Shown: one piece after another, positions 56,336 through 64,000 of the stretch
Layout of the letters: every line of letters begins with the position of its first letter
How positions within the stretch are numbered: position 1 is the first letter of the stretch
From: Deltaproteobacteria bacterium
Lineage (GTDB): Bacteria > Desulfobacterota > GWC2-55-46
Length of the DNA stretch: 64,000 nt
Assembly: GCA_016182655.1 (NCBI GenBank)
Contig: JACPGB010000001.1
Span: forward strand, 62,001 to 126,000
Reading direction: 5' to 3'
Program-made: the position numbers and the translations under genes
The notes under the pieces: generated by a model
What the model was told of the DNA's origin: nothing
The model's database searches: none
Seen by the model: the letters and a program-made list of their open reading frames with translations, nothing else

Positions 56336-57700
56336 TCACCCTCTCGGCTCCCTTATCTTCAGGTCCTTCATCTTCATGAAGAGCGTGTTCCTGTGTATCT
56401 TCATGAGGCGCGCGGCCTCGCCCCTGTTCCAGTTCGTCCTCGTGAGTACGCCTATGATGTATCTCCTCTCGAACATCCGAAGAGCTTCCTTAAAGTCCTT
56501 TTCCTCCCTGTACCTCTCCTCGGTCTCTGTCTCGAAGATGCAATGGGGCAGGTCCTCTATCCCTATCTCAAACCCTTCCCTTGAGAGGACGACGAGCCTT
56601 TCCATCAGGTTCTCAAGCTCTCTCACGTTCCCCGGCCACGAATATCCTATAAGGGCCTTTATCGCCTCGCCCGTTATCCCGACGACCCTCTGGCCGCATT
56701 TCCTGCAGTGCTTATCCAGAAAGTGCCTTATAAGGAGCGGTATGTCCTCCTTCCTCTCACGGAGCGGCGGGAGCTCTATGGGCACGACTTTAAGCCTGTA
56801 GTAGAGGTCGTCCCTGAAAGTCCCCTTCCTCACCTCCTTTTCGAGATCTACATTCGAGGCGGCTATGACCCTTATGTCCACCTTTATGGGGATATTCGAC
56901 CCGACCCTCTCGAACGACTTCTCCTGCAGGACGCGCAGGAGCTTTATCTGCAGGTGCATGGGGAGCGTCGATACCTCGTCCAAAAAGACCGTCCCGCCGT
57001 CGGCGTACTCGAACTTGCCTATCTTCCTCGCGTGGGCGCCTGTAAACGCGCCCTTTTCATGGCCGAAGAGCTCGCTCTCCATGAGCTCGGAGGGGACCGC
57101 TCCGCAGTTGAAGGCGACGAACGGCTTGTTCTTTCTCTCTGCGAAAGAATGTATCGCGCGCGCAACAAGCTCCTTGCCGGTCCCCGACTCCCCGGTTATG
57201 AGGACGTTCGTAGGCGTAGAGGATACCTTCGATATTATCTCGAATATCCTTCTCATCCTGGGAGAGATGGACAATATCTCGCCGCTCGCCTGGCTCGACA
57301 ATTCATCTTTAAGGTAATTGACCTCGCTCCAGAGGTTCAAGGTATCCGTGAACCTCTGGAGCGTTGATAAGAGGTCTCTGTTGTCAAAGGGCTTCGACAT
57401 ATAGTCGTATGCGCCTTTTTTAAGCGCGGAGACCGCCTGCTCCGCGCTCCCGGTCGCAGAGAGCATAATGACGCCTATATCGCTATCTGCCTCCTTTATG
57501 AGTTCCAGCGCCTTAAGGCCGCTCACCCCCGGCAGGTCCACATCCATCAGTACCATGTCAATGGAGCCGGTCTTTACCGCCTCAAGCGCCTCGTAGGCGT
57601 CGTTAGCGAGTACTGTCTCGTAGCCGTCCTTGAGGGCGGCATCCAGGGCCGCCCTGACGGAGTCTTCGTCGTCAACTATAAGAATTACAGGTCTTCTCAT
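56336..57700 (-). CDS. sigma-54-dependent response regulator (NtrC family), orphan
   Basis: A 454-residue regulator: receiver domain with VDDE, phospho-acceptor in DMVLMDVDLPG (about residue 53) and YDYMSKPF. The AAA+ domain has Walker A GESGTGKE and the intact sigma-54 contact loop GAFTGA, plus LRERKEDIPLLIRHFL. A Fis-type helix-turn-helix is in NRGEAARLMKIHRNTLFMKM. No kinase is directly coupled to it; the nearest is NtrY. ATG 57745 behind AGGGAGGGG is an alternative start adding 15 residues. A strong promoter lies about 90 bp upstream, so it is transcribed apart from ntrX. Confidence 0.92.
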   Translation of the reverse strand: MRRPVILIVDDEDSVRAALDAALKDGYETVLANDAYEALEAVKTGSIDMVLMDVDLPGVSGLKALELIKEADSDIGVIMLSATGSAEQAVSALKKGAYDYMSKPFDNRDLLSTLQRFTDTLNLWSEVNYLKDELSSQASGEILSISPRMRRIFEIISKVSSTPTNVLITGESGTGKELVARAIHSFAERKNKPFVAFNCGAVPSELMESELFGHEKGAFTGAHARKIGKFEYADGGTVFLDEVSTLPMHLQIKLLRVLQEKSFERVGSNIPIKVDIRVIAASNVDLEKEVRKGTFRDDLYYRLKVVPIELPPLRERKEDIPLLIRHFLDKHCRKCGQRVVGITGEAIKALIGYSWPGNVRELENLMERLVVLSREGFEIGIEDLPHCIFETETEERYREEKDFKEALRMFERRYIIGVLTRTNWNRGEAARLMKIHRNTLFMKMKDLKIREPRG

Positions 57701-57797
57701 GGCCTCCACCGTTTTCAAGACTCGATTGCCGCAAATTCCGCGCATTTCCCCTCCCTTTAGCCCTGAGATAGCACACGCCCAGTTGTTATTAACAAAA

Positions 57798-57826
57798 TAT
57801 TTAGCATAATATAAACATTTTGTCAA
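57798..57826 (-). promoter_or_regulatory. sigma-70-like promoter of the orphan sigma-54 regulator
   Basis: Minus strand TTGACA (57821-57826), a 17-bp spacer and TAAATA (57798-57803) preceded by TGC (extended -10), in a very AT-rich stretch. Confidence 0.75.
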
Positions 57827-57827
57827 C

Positions 57828-57857
57828 AATTTTTTGTGTATAAATTCACAAAAAATT
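57828..57857. promoter_or_regulatory. 11-bp-arm palindrome just upstream of the -35, candidate operator
   Basis: AATTTTTTGTG (57828-57838) and CACAAAAAATT (57847-57857) are exact inverted complements spaced by 8 bp, ending 2 bp from the -35 of the regulator promoter. The dyad and position suit a dimeric activator or repressor site. The binding protein is unknown; autoregulation is one option. Confidence 0.55.
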
Positions 57858-57936
57858 TATAATAGAGATAATATAATACTGGATGTTTGAAAGGCTTTTG
57901 GACTAAGGTGTGGTGTTCTAAGGTGGAAGGCCTTTT

Positions 57937-59307
57937 TCAGTTCAAGGCGTCAAGGTTTTCGTGCTCTATCCCGTAGCTCTTTATCTTTCTATATAGATGA
58001 CTCCTTTCTATGCCGATAGCCTCGGCGGTCTTTGCGATGTTGCCTCCGAACTCCTTCAACTTCCTCGATATGAACTCCCTCTCGAACTCCCTCCGGGCTT
58101 CCTTCAGAAGGGCGCTTCCGAAGATGTTCCTCGGCTGGACCGGCCCAGCCCCTTTTATGTACGAGGGGATGTCGTCCGCGGTTATGACGGACCCGGGGGT
58201 CATTATTACGAGCCGCTCGATAACGTTTTTAAGCTCCCGAACATTCCCCGGCCACTCGTAGGCCGAGAGTATCTCCATCGATTCCGTTGCCAGCTTCAGA
58301 CGCTCCCTCGCGGTCTCACGGCAGAACTCGTCGAGGAAGTGGTCGATAAAGAGCGGTATGTCCTCCCGCCGCTCCCTCAAGGGCGGGACCTGGAACGGGA
58401 TGACGTTCAGCCTGTAATAGAGGTCTTCCCTGAACGTCCCCTTGACTATCTGTTCCTTAAGGTTCTTGTTCGTCGCCGCGATCACCCTGACGTCGACCGA
58501 GATCCTTTCGGTCCCCCCGACCCTCTCGAAAGACTGCTCCTGGAGTATGCGGAGTATCTTGGCCTGGGTCTTCAGGCTCATGTCCCCTATCTCGTCCAAA
58601 AATATCGTCCCCTTGTCGGCCATGTCGAACTTGCCCTTCTTCTGCGCTACAGCGCTCGTGAAGGCCCCCTTCTCGTGGCCGAAGAGCTCGCTCTCTATGA
58701 GCTCCTCGGGGATCGCCGCGCAGTTGACCTCGACAAAGGGCTTACCCGACCTGTTCGAGAGGAGGTGGATGTTCCGCGCGACAAACTCTTTCCCCGTGCC
58801 GTTCTCGCCGGTGATAAGCACCCAGGAGTTCGTCGGCGCGACCCTCGCGATGTCCGCCTTCAGCCCCTGGATCGGCCTGGACTTGCCTATTATATCGTAT
58901 TTATGCCTGACGCCGGTGCGGAGCAGCGTATTTTCCTCGACGAGCCTCTTTCTCTCCAGCGCGTGCTCGGCGGTGAGTATGACCTTGTCGAGCGAAAGGG
59001 GCTTTTCTATGAAGTCGTATGCCCCGAGTTTCGTCGTCCTTACGGCGGTCTCGATGTTCGCGTGTCCCGATATCATGATGACCGGGAGCCCCGGATGGCG
59101 CGCCTTTATCTCCTTAAGCGCCTCTATCCCGTCGATGCCCGGCAGCCATATGTCGAGAAGGACCAGGTCAGGCGGCGCGCTCTCGAGTTTTTTTAACGCG
59201 TCCTCGGCCGAGCCCGAGGTCTTTACCTCGTACCCCTCGTCGCGGAATACGCCCTTAAGCGCCTCCCTTATGTCCTGCTCGTCATCTATTATGAGAACGG
59301 TCTTCAT
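57937..59307 (-). CDS. ntrX: NtrX-like sigma-54-dependent response regulator
   Basis: A 456-residue regulator paired with the NtrY-like kinase (ATGA overlap). The receiver has IIDDEQDIREAL, DLVLLDIWLPG (Asp near 52) and YDFIEKPL. The AAA+ domain has GENGTGKEF. The loop that contacts sigma-54 reads GAFTSA rather than GAFTGA, a conservative change also found in some active members. The C-terminal Fis-type helix-turn-helix is NIAKTAEAIGIERSHLYRKI. It likely controls nitrogen- or envelope-related promoters, but its targets are not visible. Confidence 0.9.
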   Translation of the reverse strand: MKTVLIIDDEQDIREALKGVFRDEGYEVKTSGSAEDALKKLESAPPDLVLLDIWLPGIDGIEALKEIKARHPGLPVIMISGHANIETAVRTTKLGAYDFIEKPLSLDKVILTAEHALERKRLVEENTLLRTGVRHKYDIIGKSRPIQGLKADIARVAPTNSWVLITGENGTGKEFVARNIHLLSNRSGKPFVEVNCAAIPEELIESELFGHEKGAFTSAVAQKKGKFDMADKGTIFLDEIGDMSLKTQAKILRILQEQSFERVGGTERISVDVRVIAATNKNLKEQIVKGTFREDLYYRLNVIPFQVPPLRERREDIPLFIDHFLDEFCRETARERLKLATESMEILSAYEWPGNVRELKNVIERLVIMTPGSVITADDIPSYIKGAGPVQPRNIFGSALLKEARREFEREFISRKLKEFGGNIAKTAEAIGIERSHLYRKIKSYGIEHENLDALN

Positions 59308-61526
59308 ATCGAGATCGCCTTCACGGGGAGCTCTATCACGAACCTCGTCCCCTGCGGGGTGTTGTCCTTTACCCTGATGTAGCCGTTATGGTCGGCTATG
59401 ATGTTGCTGACTATCGCGAGCCCGAGCCCGGTACCCGACCTCTTCGTGGAAAAGTACGGCTCGAAGAGCCGCTCTTTAACTTCCGACGGTATGCCCGCGC
59501 CGTTGTCTATGACCTCGAGTCTGGCGAGCTGGAGCTCTTCGACGAGAAGGGTCTCGACCCTCACCTCGCCCTCTTCGCCGACGGCCGCTATCGCGTTGTC
59601 GATAAGGTTTATAAGCACCCTCTTCATCTGGTCCCTGTCAATATCCAGCACCGGGAGCCTCTTGTCAAGGATTGAATCGAACCTTATCCTCCTCTGTCCG
59701 GCCTTGTACAACGAGACCGTCTCCTGGACTATCTCGTTAAGGTCGTTGGGCGATGGGTTCGACGCCGGCATCCTCGCGAAAGACGAGAACTCGTTCACGA
59801 GGGTCTTCAATTCATCGACCTGCTTTATGATAGTCGTCGTGCATTCGTCGAATACCTCGTCCCCCGGGAACCTGTCGAGGTATTTTTTGCGGAGCCTCTG
59901 GGCCGAGAGCTTTATGGGCGTGAGCGGGTTCTTTATCTCGTGGGCGATCCTGCGGGCGACCTCTTTCCAGGCGAACATCCTCTGGGTCTTAAGGAGGTGC
60001 GTAAGGTCGTCCAATACGGCGACCATGCCGAGGTAGTTGCCGGACTCGTCCTTAAGGGCGTTCAGGTTGACGAGCACGGTCATGGCCTTATCCTCCAGCG
60101 CGACCTTTATCTGCCTCTCGAGGGATTCCGCACCCATCTCGTTCATCTCCCTGATCATCTCGCGGAAGGCCTCCTGGTCCTCAAGCCTCAAGACCTCCTT
60201 GTAGACCTTGCCGAGCGCATAGCCCTCGTCGGTCCCGAGTATCTCGGCCGCGACCCTGTTTATGGAGACTATCCTCCCGAGCTTGTCTATCGAGATGACG
60301 CCGGCGGGGACGTTGCCCAGGACTATCTCGATGTATCGCCTCCTCTGGTCGAGCTCGGTGTTCGTGCGCCGCAGATCGAGGTTCGCGGCCTCAAGGTTGG
60401 ATTTGCTCGCCTGCAGGTCCTCGGTCATCCTGTTAAAGGAGTTTACGAGGAGCCCTATCTCGTCCTTCGAGTCGGTCTTGATGCGGTAGTCGAGGTTTCC
60501 GCTCGCGACGGCATGGGTCCCCTCGGCGAGCTCCTGAATGGGGACGGTTATCTCCCGCGCGATGTATCTCCCTATCCAGATCGAGAAGAAGACGATGACG
60601 AGCGTTATGATGAGGAGGATCGTGAAGTACTTGGCTTTCACAGGGTTTTTTATGAGCTTCAACTGCTTGTAGCCTTCGAAAGCGGCCGAGATCTCCTTCA
60701 TCTTGTCTATGAGGCTCTTTGGCACATAGTAGCTGACGGCCACGGCCCCGACTACTTTATCCGGGCTGGAGGCAGAAGGTATCGGCGCTACCCCCCTCAC
60801 GACGTCCCCGACCTGAAGCGTCTGTACGAACCCCGAGGCCTCGCCTCTCAAAGCCTTCAATACCGCCTCACGATCGATGTCAGGGACCGTCGTCCGGTTG
60901 ACCCTCGGGGCCATCGAGTATGCGACCCTCTTGCCGTCTGCCGCGTAGACCTCGACGGTAGCGAAATCGTTCTCCTCTACCCGCTCATCCAGGTACGCCC
61001 TGAACCTGTCCGGGTCGGCCCCATACCCCTGCTTCCCTGCGGCTACGGCTATGGCGCGGGCCGATGCCGTGACGCGCTCGTTCATGTCGTTGTAGTAGTT
61101 TCTGGCAAGGTCCAGCGACTCCTGCAGGGAGCCTTCGATATTTATCGCGAACCAGCCGTCTATGGAACGGTTTATGAACCCTATGACGACGAAGAAGAGG
61201 AGGAAGGTCGGGACGATGGTGAGCGTCACGAACGATGAGATGAGCTTGGTCATGAGGCGCGAGCCCATGACCTTCCTCTTCCTCTCCATGTAGATCTTCA
61301 CGGCGTTACGGAGAACGAGGAAGATGAGGAGGATAAGGAGGATGATGTTTATGTTAAGGAGCGCGAGGAGGAGGATGTTCGTCGCTACCGGCACGCCTCC
61401 GCTGATGGAGGAGATGTGGGACTCGGTCCATGTAAGGAGCGCGACGACCGGGATGATGACGAGTATGATGATGAACTCTCTACGCCGCCTCTTCTGCTCT
61501 GCGTCCAGTTTATGGCTATCCTTCAT
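59304..61526 (-). CDS. ntrY: NtrY-like membrane sensor histidine kinase
   Basis: A 740-residue kinase. N-terminal helices lie at about 17-38, 47-70 and 95-115, then comes a periplasmic sensor (~115-290), TM near 300-320, HAMP, a coiled coil and a PAS domain (about 395-500). HisKA has RRIAHEIKNPLTPIKLSAQR (His near 529) and HATPase_c has NLIDNAIAAVG, DNGAGIP and GTGLGLAIVSNII. The H-box text and topology are those of NtrY. It overlaps ntrX by 4 bp and lies 9 bp behind the DUF4390 gene. Confidence 0.93.
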   Translation of the reverse strand: MKDSHKLDAEQKRRRREFIIILVIIPVVALLTWTESHISSISGGVPVATNILLLALLNINIILLILLIFLVLRNAVKIYMERKRKVMGSRLMTKLISSFVTLTIVPTFLLFFVVIGFINRSIDGWFAINIEGSLQESLDLARNYYNDMNERVTASARAIAVAAGKQGYGADPDRFRAYLDERVEENDFATVEVYAADGKRVAYSMAPRVNRTTVPDIDREAVLKALRGEASGFVQTLQVGDVVRGVAPIPSASSPDKVVGAVAVSYYVPKSLIDKMKEISAAFEGYKQLKLIKNPVKAKYFTILLIITLVIVFFSIWIGRYIAREITVPIQELAEGTHAVASGNLDYRIKTDSKDEIGLLVNSFNRMTEDLQASKSNLEAANLDLRRTNTELDQRRRYIEIVLGNVPAGVISIDKLGRIVSINRVAAEILGTDEGYALGKVYKEVLRLEDQEAFREMIREMNEMGAESLERQIKVALEDKAMTVLVNLNALKDESGNYLGMVAVLDDLTHLLKTQRMFAWKEVARRIAHEIKNPLTPIKLSAQRLRKKYLDRFPGDEVFDECTTTIIKQVDELKTLVNEFSSFARMPASNPSPNDLNEIVQETVSLYKAGQRRIRFDSILDKRLPVLDIDRDQMKRVLINLIDNAIAAVGEEGEVRVETLLVEELQLARLEVIDNGAGIPSEVKERLFEPYFSTKRSGTGLGLAIVSNIIADHNGYIRVKDNTPQGTRFVIELPVKAISI

Positions 61527-61535
61527 TCGAATCCT

Positions 61536-62084
61536 TTAAGGAGAAAACCTGTAGGTATGCCAGTCGGTCTCGAAGTCCCAGAGCTTTACGAAAAAGAACA
61601 TGTAATTAAAAAGGGCCGGCAGTTCCGTCTTGTCGAGCTCTGCCTTTATCCCGAGCTCGTAGACCTCTCCGGGAACGAGATGCGCCGGCGTTATGGGGAC
61701 GGCCTCGCCCTTTGTCATGAACGCCTTCATCTCCTCCAGGTCCTTTGTCCGCGCCTCTCTTAAAAGGTCCTCGTCGAGCCTCACCTCGTACTCGTCCTTG
61801 AGCGTGTCGTACTTTACCGTATGCCTGAATTCCCACTCTCCTATGTCCTCGTCGAGCCAGACCGGGTCTACCCGGGAGAGCCTTACGATGAAATTGAACG
61901 AAGTCGGCAGTCCGCTCTTTACGGCCTCCTCTATCTCCTCCGTGAACGCGTCCCTGACCTCAAAAGAGACCCTCAAGGGGTCGAGGACCACCTTGATGCC
62001 GGCGATAGACGCCTCCGCGGCGAAAACAGCCGCCGGGGCGGATATGACGGCGAGGAATACCAGAAAAGAAAGAAGACGCTTCAT
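61536..62084 (-). CDS. DUF4390-type exported protein
   Basis: A 182-residue protein with a signal peptide (cleaved near VFA/A at 22) and a beta-rich body. Recognisable are DPLRVSFEVRDAFTEEIEEA, SGLPTSFNFIVRL and the C-terminal LFNYMFFFVKLWDFETDW. This arrangement (DUF4390 gene directly before an NtrY-type kinase) is seen in other bacteria, suggesting it feeds a periplasmic signal to the kinase. That role is inference. A good promoter lies upstream. Confidence 0.8.
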   Translation of the reverse strand: MKRLLSFLVFLAVISAPAAVFAAEASIAGIKVVLDPLRVSFEVRDAFTEEIEEAVKSGLPTSFNFIVRLSRVDPVWLDEDIGEWEFRHTVKYDTLKDEYEVRLDEDLLREARTKDLEEMKAFMTKGEAVPITPAHLVPGEVYELGIKAELDKTELPALFNYMFFFVKLWDFETDWHTYRFSP

Positions 62085-62150
62085 GGAGACCCTTATGAAG
62101 GATTGGAAAGACGGAAAAAATACCGGGAGTAAGGGGAAAAACCCTAAAAA

Positions 62151-62179
62151 ATATTAACCAATTTCATCCAAAAAAGCAA
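62151..62179 (-). promoter_or_regulatory. sigma-70-like promoter of the DUF4390-ntrY-ntrX unit
   Basis: Minus strand TTGCTT (62174-62179), a 17-bp spacer and TAATAT (62151-62156), about 65 bp upstream of the DUF4390 ATG. The remaining divergent intergenic region (to 62353) shows no other clear element. Confidence 0.6.
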
Positions 62180-62353
62180 GCTCGCGCATAAAAACCACTC
62201 TACCGGAACAGACGAGATAAACGCACAAAACACACCCGTTACAAATTACGCTCCATCCGTGAAATAAAGCAAAGCGCGCCGCCGTTTTTAATAATTACTT
62301 AATCTTCGGGATACTAAGATGAAGTCATGAACCAGGGAGGTCTGATTAAATAA

Positions 62354-63121
62354 ATGGAAGCATCGAGGGAGCATCTTGCGGCGGTTGAGGCGGGGCTTGA
62401 CGCGGCGGCCTCACGGAAGACAGAGCACGACCTAAGAAAGAAGATGCGGGTCATTCACGACGAGGTCCCGCCCGACTACTACGACAGGTCCATGGCGGAG
62501 AACCCGTTCCAGAGGTTCTGGCACTCGAGGAGGGTCTCGGCAATAACGAGCCTCCTCAAGGGCGAGGACGCCAGGATGCTCGACATAGGTTGCGGCGGCG
62601 GCACGCTCCTCGATAAAATCAGCGAAAAAGGGAGCCTCAAGTGGTCGGCCGGGGTAGACGCCTCGCTCGGGGCCATCAAGTACGCGAATGAGTCCCACGG
62701 GGGGCCGAAGTTCCTCTGCGCCGACTTCTATGAACTCCCGTTCGAGGACTCGAGCTTCGGGTTTATAAGCGCCATAGAGGTCCTTGAACACCTGCATGAG
62801 CCGAGGGAGGCGCTCATAGAGCTCAACAGGTGCCTTGAGGACAGGGGCAAGCTCCTGGTGCTCGTGCCAAACGAGCAGTCGTTGCTTTTCAGGGTGATCT
62901 GGCACTTCTGGACAAAGGGCAAGGGCAAGGTCTGGAAAGAGGCGCACGTGCAGAAGTTCACGGAAGAAAGCCTCGAAGAACTCCTTAACTCCGCAGGGTT
63001 CACGGTAACCAAAAAAAAGAAGTTCCTCTTCGGGATGCTTGTGGCGATGAAGGGCAAGAAGGTCGCGGAGATAAGCCCGATATCGAAGGCGTTCTTTACA
63101 AGGAAGGCAAAAAGGGCCTGA
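62354..63121 (+). CDS. class I SAM methyltransferase (UbiG-like)
   Basis: A 255-residue methyltransferase. An N-terminal helix precedes VPPDYYDRSMAENPFQRFWH. The SAM site is MLDIGCGGGTLLDKIS, followed by GVDASLGAIKYANESHGG, SSFGFISAIEVLEHLHEP and a GKLLVLVPNEQSL strand. The segment after it (LLFRVIWHFWTKGKGKVW) may contact a membrane or a glycan substrate. The substrate is unknown; its neighbour is a membrane TPR glycosyltransferase-like gene, so envelope glycosylation is possible. The stop directly abuts the convergent gene's stop. Confidence 0.85.
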   Translation: MEASREHLAAVEAGLDAAASRKTEHDLRKKMRVIHDEVPPDYYDRSMAENPFQRFWHSRRVSAITSLLKGEDARMLDIGCGGGTLLDKISEKGSLKWSAGVDASLGAIKYANESHGGPKFLCADFYELPFEDSSFGFISAIEVLEHLHEPREALIELNRCLEDRGKLLVLVPNEQSLLFRVIWHFWTKGKGKVWKEAHVQKFTEESLEELLNSAGFTVTKKKKFLFGMLVAMKGKKVAEISPISKAFFTRKAKRA

Positions 63122-64000
63122 TCAGCGCCTCTTGCCGTTTTTGGAAGTCTTTATCCTCGCGATGTTCGCTGACGCGACCTCCGAGGACGGGTCGTATCTA
63201 AGCACGCTCTCGAAAGCATCGAGCGCGAGCGCGTTCTCGCCGAGCCCGGCGTACGCGATGCCGAGGGCGTTGTAGGCCTCGACGAAGTCCGGTTTCCGGT
63301 CAAGCGCCGCCCTCAACTCGACTACCGATTCTTTCAATCTCCCCGTCTTTATGTATAGCGAGCCGAGCTCGTAGTGTATGACGGGGTTCCCTCCCGAGAG
63401 GCGCGAGGCCTCAATGAGCTCGGTTATCGCCCCTTCGACATTGCCCGCCCTCAAATAAGCGTGTCCGAGGTTCGCGTGCGGTATGGCCGACTCAGGCGCG
63501 CCCTTTACCATAGCCGAATAGAACGTGACGTCGTCCCCCCATACCCTGTTCCTTGATATGGTCAGGACCGCGAGTATTACGACGATCACAGCGAAGGCGT
63601 AAGGCGCGTACTTGCCCGTGAGCTTGTCCTTCAGAAGGGACGAGAAAAAGAGGCCGATGAGTATAGAAAACCCGATGGACGGGATATATAGATAACGCTC
63701 GGCAATAGAGAACTCGCCGAGTGTGCCTATGTTAAGGACCGGCAGGAGCGCGATGTAGGTCCAGAGTATGACGAAGGCGTGGAGCTTTTTATCCCTGTTG
63801 AGATACCAGAGAACGGCGGCGAGCGAGACGAGCATGAGGACAATGGCCGCAATGACCTTCGCGCTCAAGGACGGCTGCCAGAAGATGCTGTAGTAGGCCT
63901 TCAATGGATACGGGAAGAAGAGGAGCCTTATGTAGTCGAGGACGGCGGCAGAGGCGGTAAACGCAACCGTCAGGACATCGGCCTTAAGCCCGTGCTGTCC
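63122..64000 (-). CDS. TPR-containing membrane protein, TMTC/PMT-like (5' end beyond window)
   Basis: The visible 292 C-terminal residues run open to the window edge, so the N-terminus is missing. Hydrophobic helices include IAAIVLMLVSLAAVLWYL and a loop with GEFSIAERYLYIPSIGFSIL. This motif is typical of bacterial TMTC-like O-mannosyltransferase/TPR proteins. The last ~130 residues are three or four TPRs (IPHANLGHAYLRAGNVEGAI, VIHYELGSLYIKTGRLKESV, VEAYNALGIAYAGLGENAL). The TTG at 63904 is just an in-frame Leu codon, not the start. A membrane glycosyltransferase role is inferred. Confidence 0.82.
   Translation of the reverse strand, partial: GQHGLKADVLTVAFTASAAVLDYIRLLFFPYPLKAYYSIFWQPSLSAKVIAAIVLMLVSLAAVLWYLNRDKKLHAFVILWTYIALLPVLNIGTLGEFSIAERYLYIPSIGFSILIGLFFSSLLKDKLTGKYAPYAFAVIVVILAVLTISRNRVWGDDVTFYSAMVKGAPESAIPHANLGHAYLRAGNVEGAITELIEASRLSGGNPVIHYELGSLYIKTGRLKESVVELRAALDRKPDFVEAYNALGIAYAGLGENALALDAFESVLRYDPSSEVASANIARIKTSKNGKRR

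Overview
The window is one contiguous piece of a GC-rich Gram-negative bacterial chromosome. It carries mostly housekeeping genes packed in long same-strand operons. The organism looks like a deltaproteobacterial-grade lineage (Desulfobacterota or a neighbouring phylum). The grounds are an ilvD-ilvB-ilvN-ilvC-psd-pssA-leuA-leuC series of the type known from Geobacter-like bacteria, a PEP-CTERM surface protein, NtrYX-type sigma-54 signalling, ResB/CcsA cytochrome c maturation, a bacterial DXP-pathway gene (dxr), and heavy use of ATA (Ile) and AGG (Arg) codons. The placement is inference; no rRNA or marker tree is available here.

Layout. 1-16 kb, mixed strands: a PEP-CTERM repeat protein, PBP1A, moaA, a CHASE4-HAMP-GGDEF-EAL protein, a phosphoesterase, a zinc-ribbon protein, the ccsA-resB pair, an MrfA-like helicase and a PDZ-less site-2 protease. 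15.4-28 kb, minus strand: a branched-chain amino acid and phospholipid operon read as ydcH (DUF465), ilvD, ilvB, ilvN, ilvC, psd, pssA, leuA, leuC, a methyltransferase, leuD, a small PUR-like protein and leuB, with a strong sigma-70-like promoter at about 27.98 kb. 28-36.5 kb, minus strand: rpsB, tsf, pyrH, frr, uppS, cdsA, dxr, rseP and tsaB, the classic translation/envelope string. 36.7-41 kb: an exported SUMF1-domain protein, a lipoprotein, a FecR-TPR protein and a transglutaminase-like protein. 41-47 kb: methyltransferase, ilvE, purL and purF. 47-51.5 kb: a PflX-like radical SAM protein with a Nudix hydrolase, a DksA-like protein, an archaeal-type AdoMet synthetase with a frameshift, and queH. 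51.5-54.6 kb: ruvB, ruvA, ruvC and yebC. 54.8-56.2 kb, plus strand: msrB, then a cobalamin riboswitch with its terminator, cbtB and an unfamiliar four-helix membrane protein. 56.3-62 kb, minus strand: a DUF4390 protein, ntrY, ntrX and a second sigma-54 activator. The end holds a methyltransferase and a TPR membrane protein cut by the window edge.

The most unusual signal is a layered set of short dispersed repeats. One 127-bp palindrome family sits directly behind stop codons at three loci. A second multi-hairpin family occurs at two loci, with a partial copy overlapping the cdsA start. An 86-89 bp hairpin module is nested inside members of both families; its central stem differs in sequence between copies but stays paired. 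Other points of note are two damaged housekeeping genes (metK frameshift, pssA internal loss), a PUR-like protein coupled to leuD, and the riboswitch-controlled cbtB unit with a non-CbtA partner. No rRNA, tRNA, CRISPR array, IS transposase or prophage was seen.
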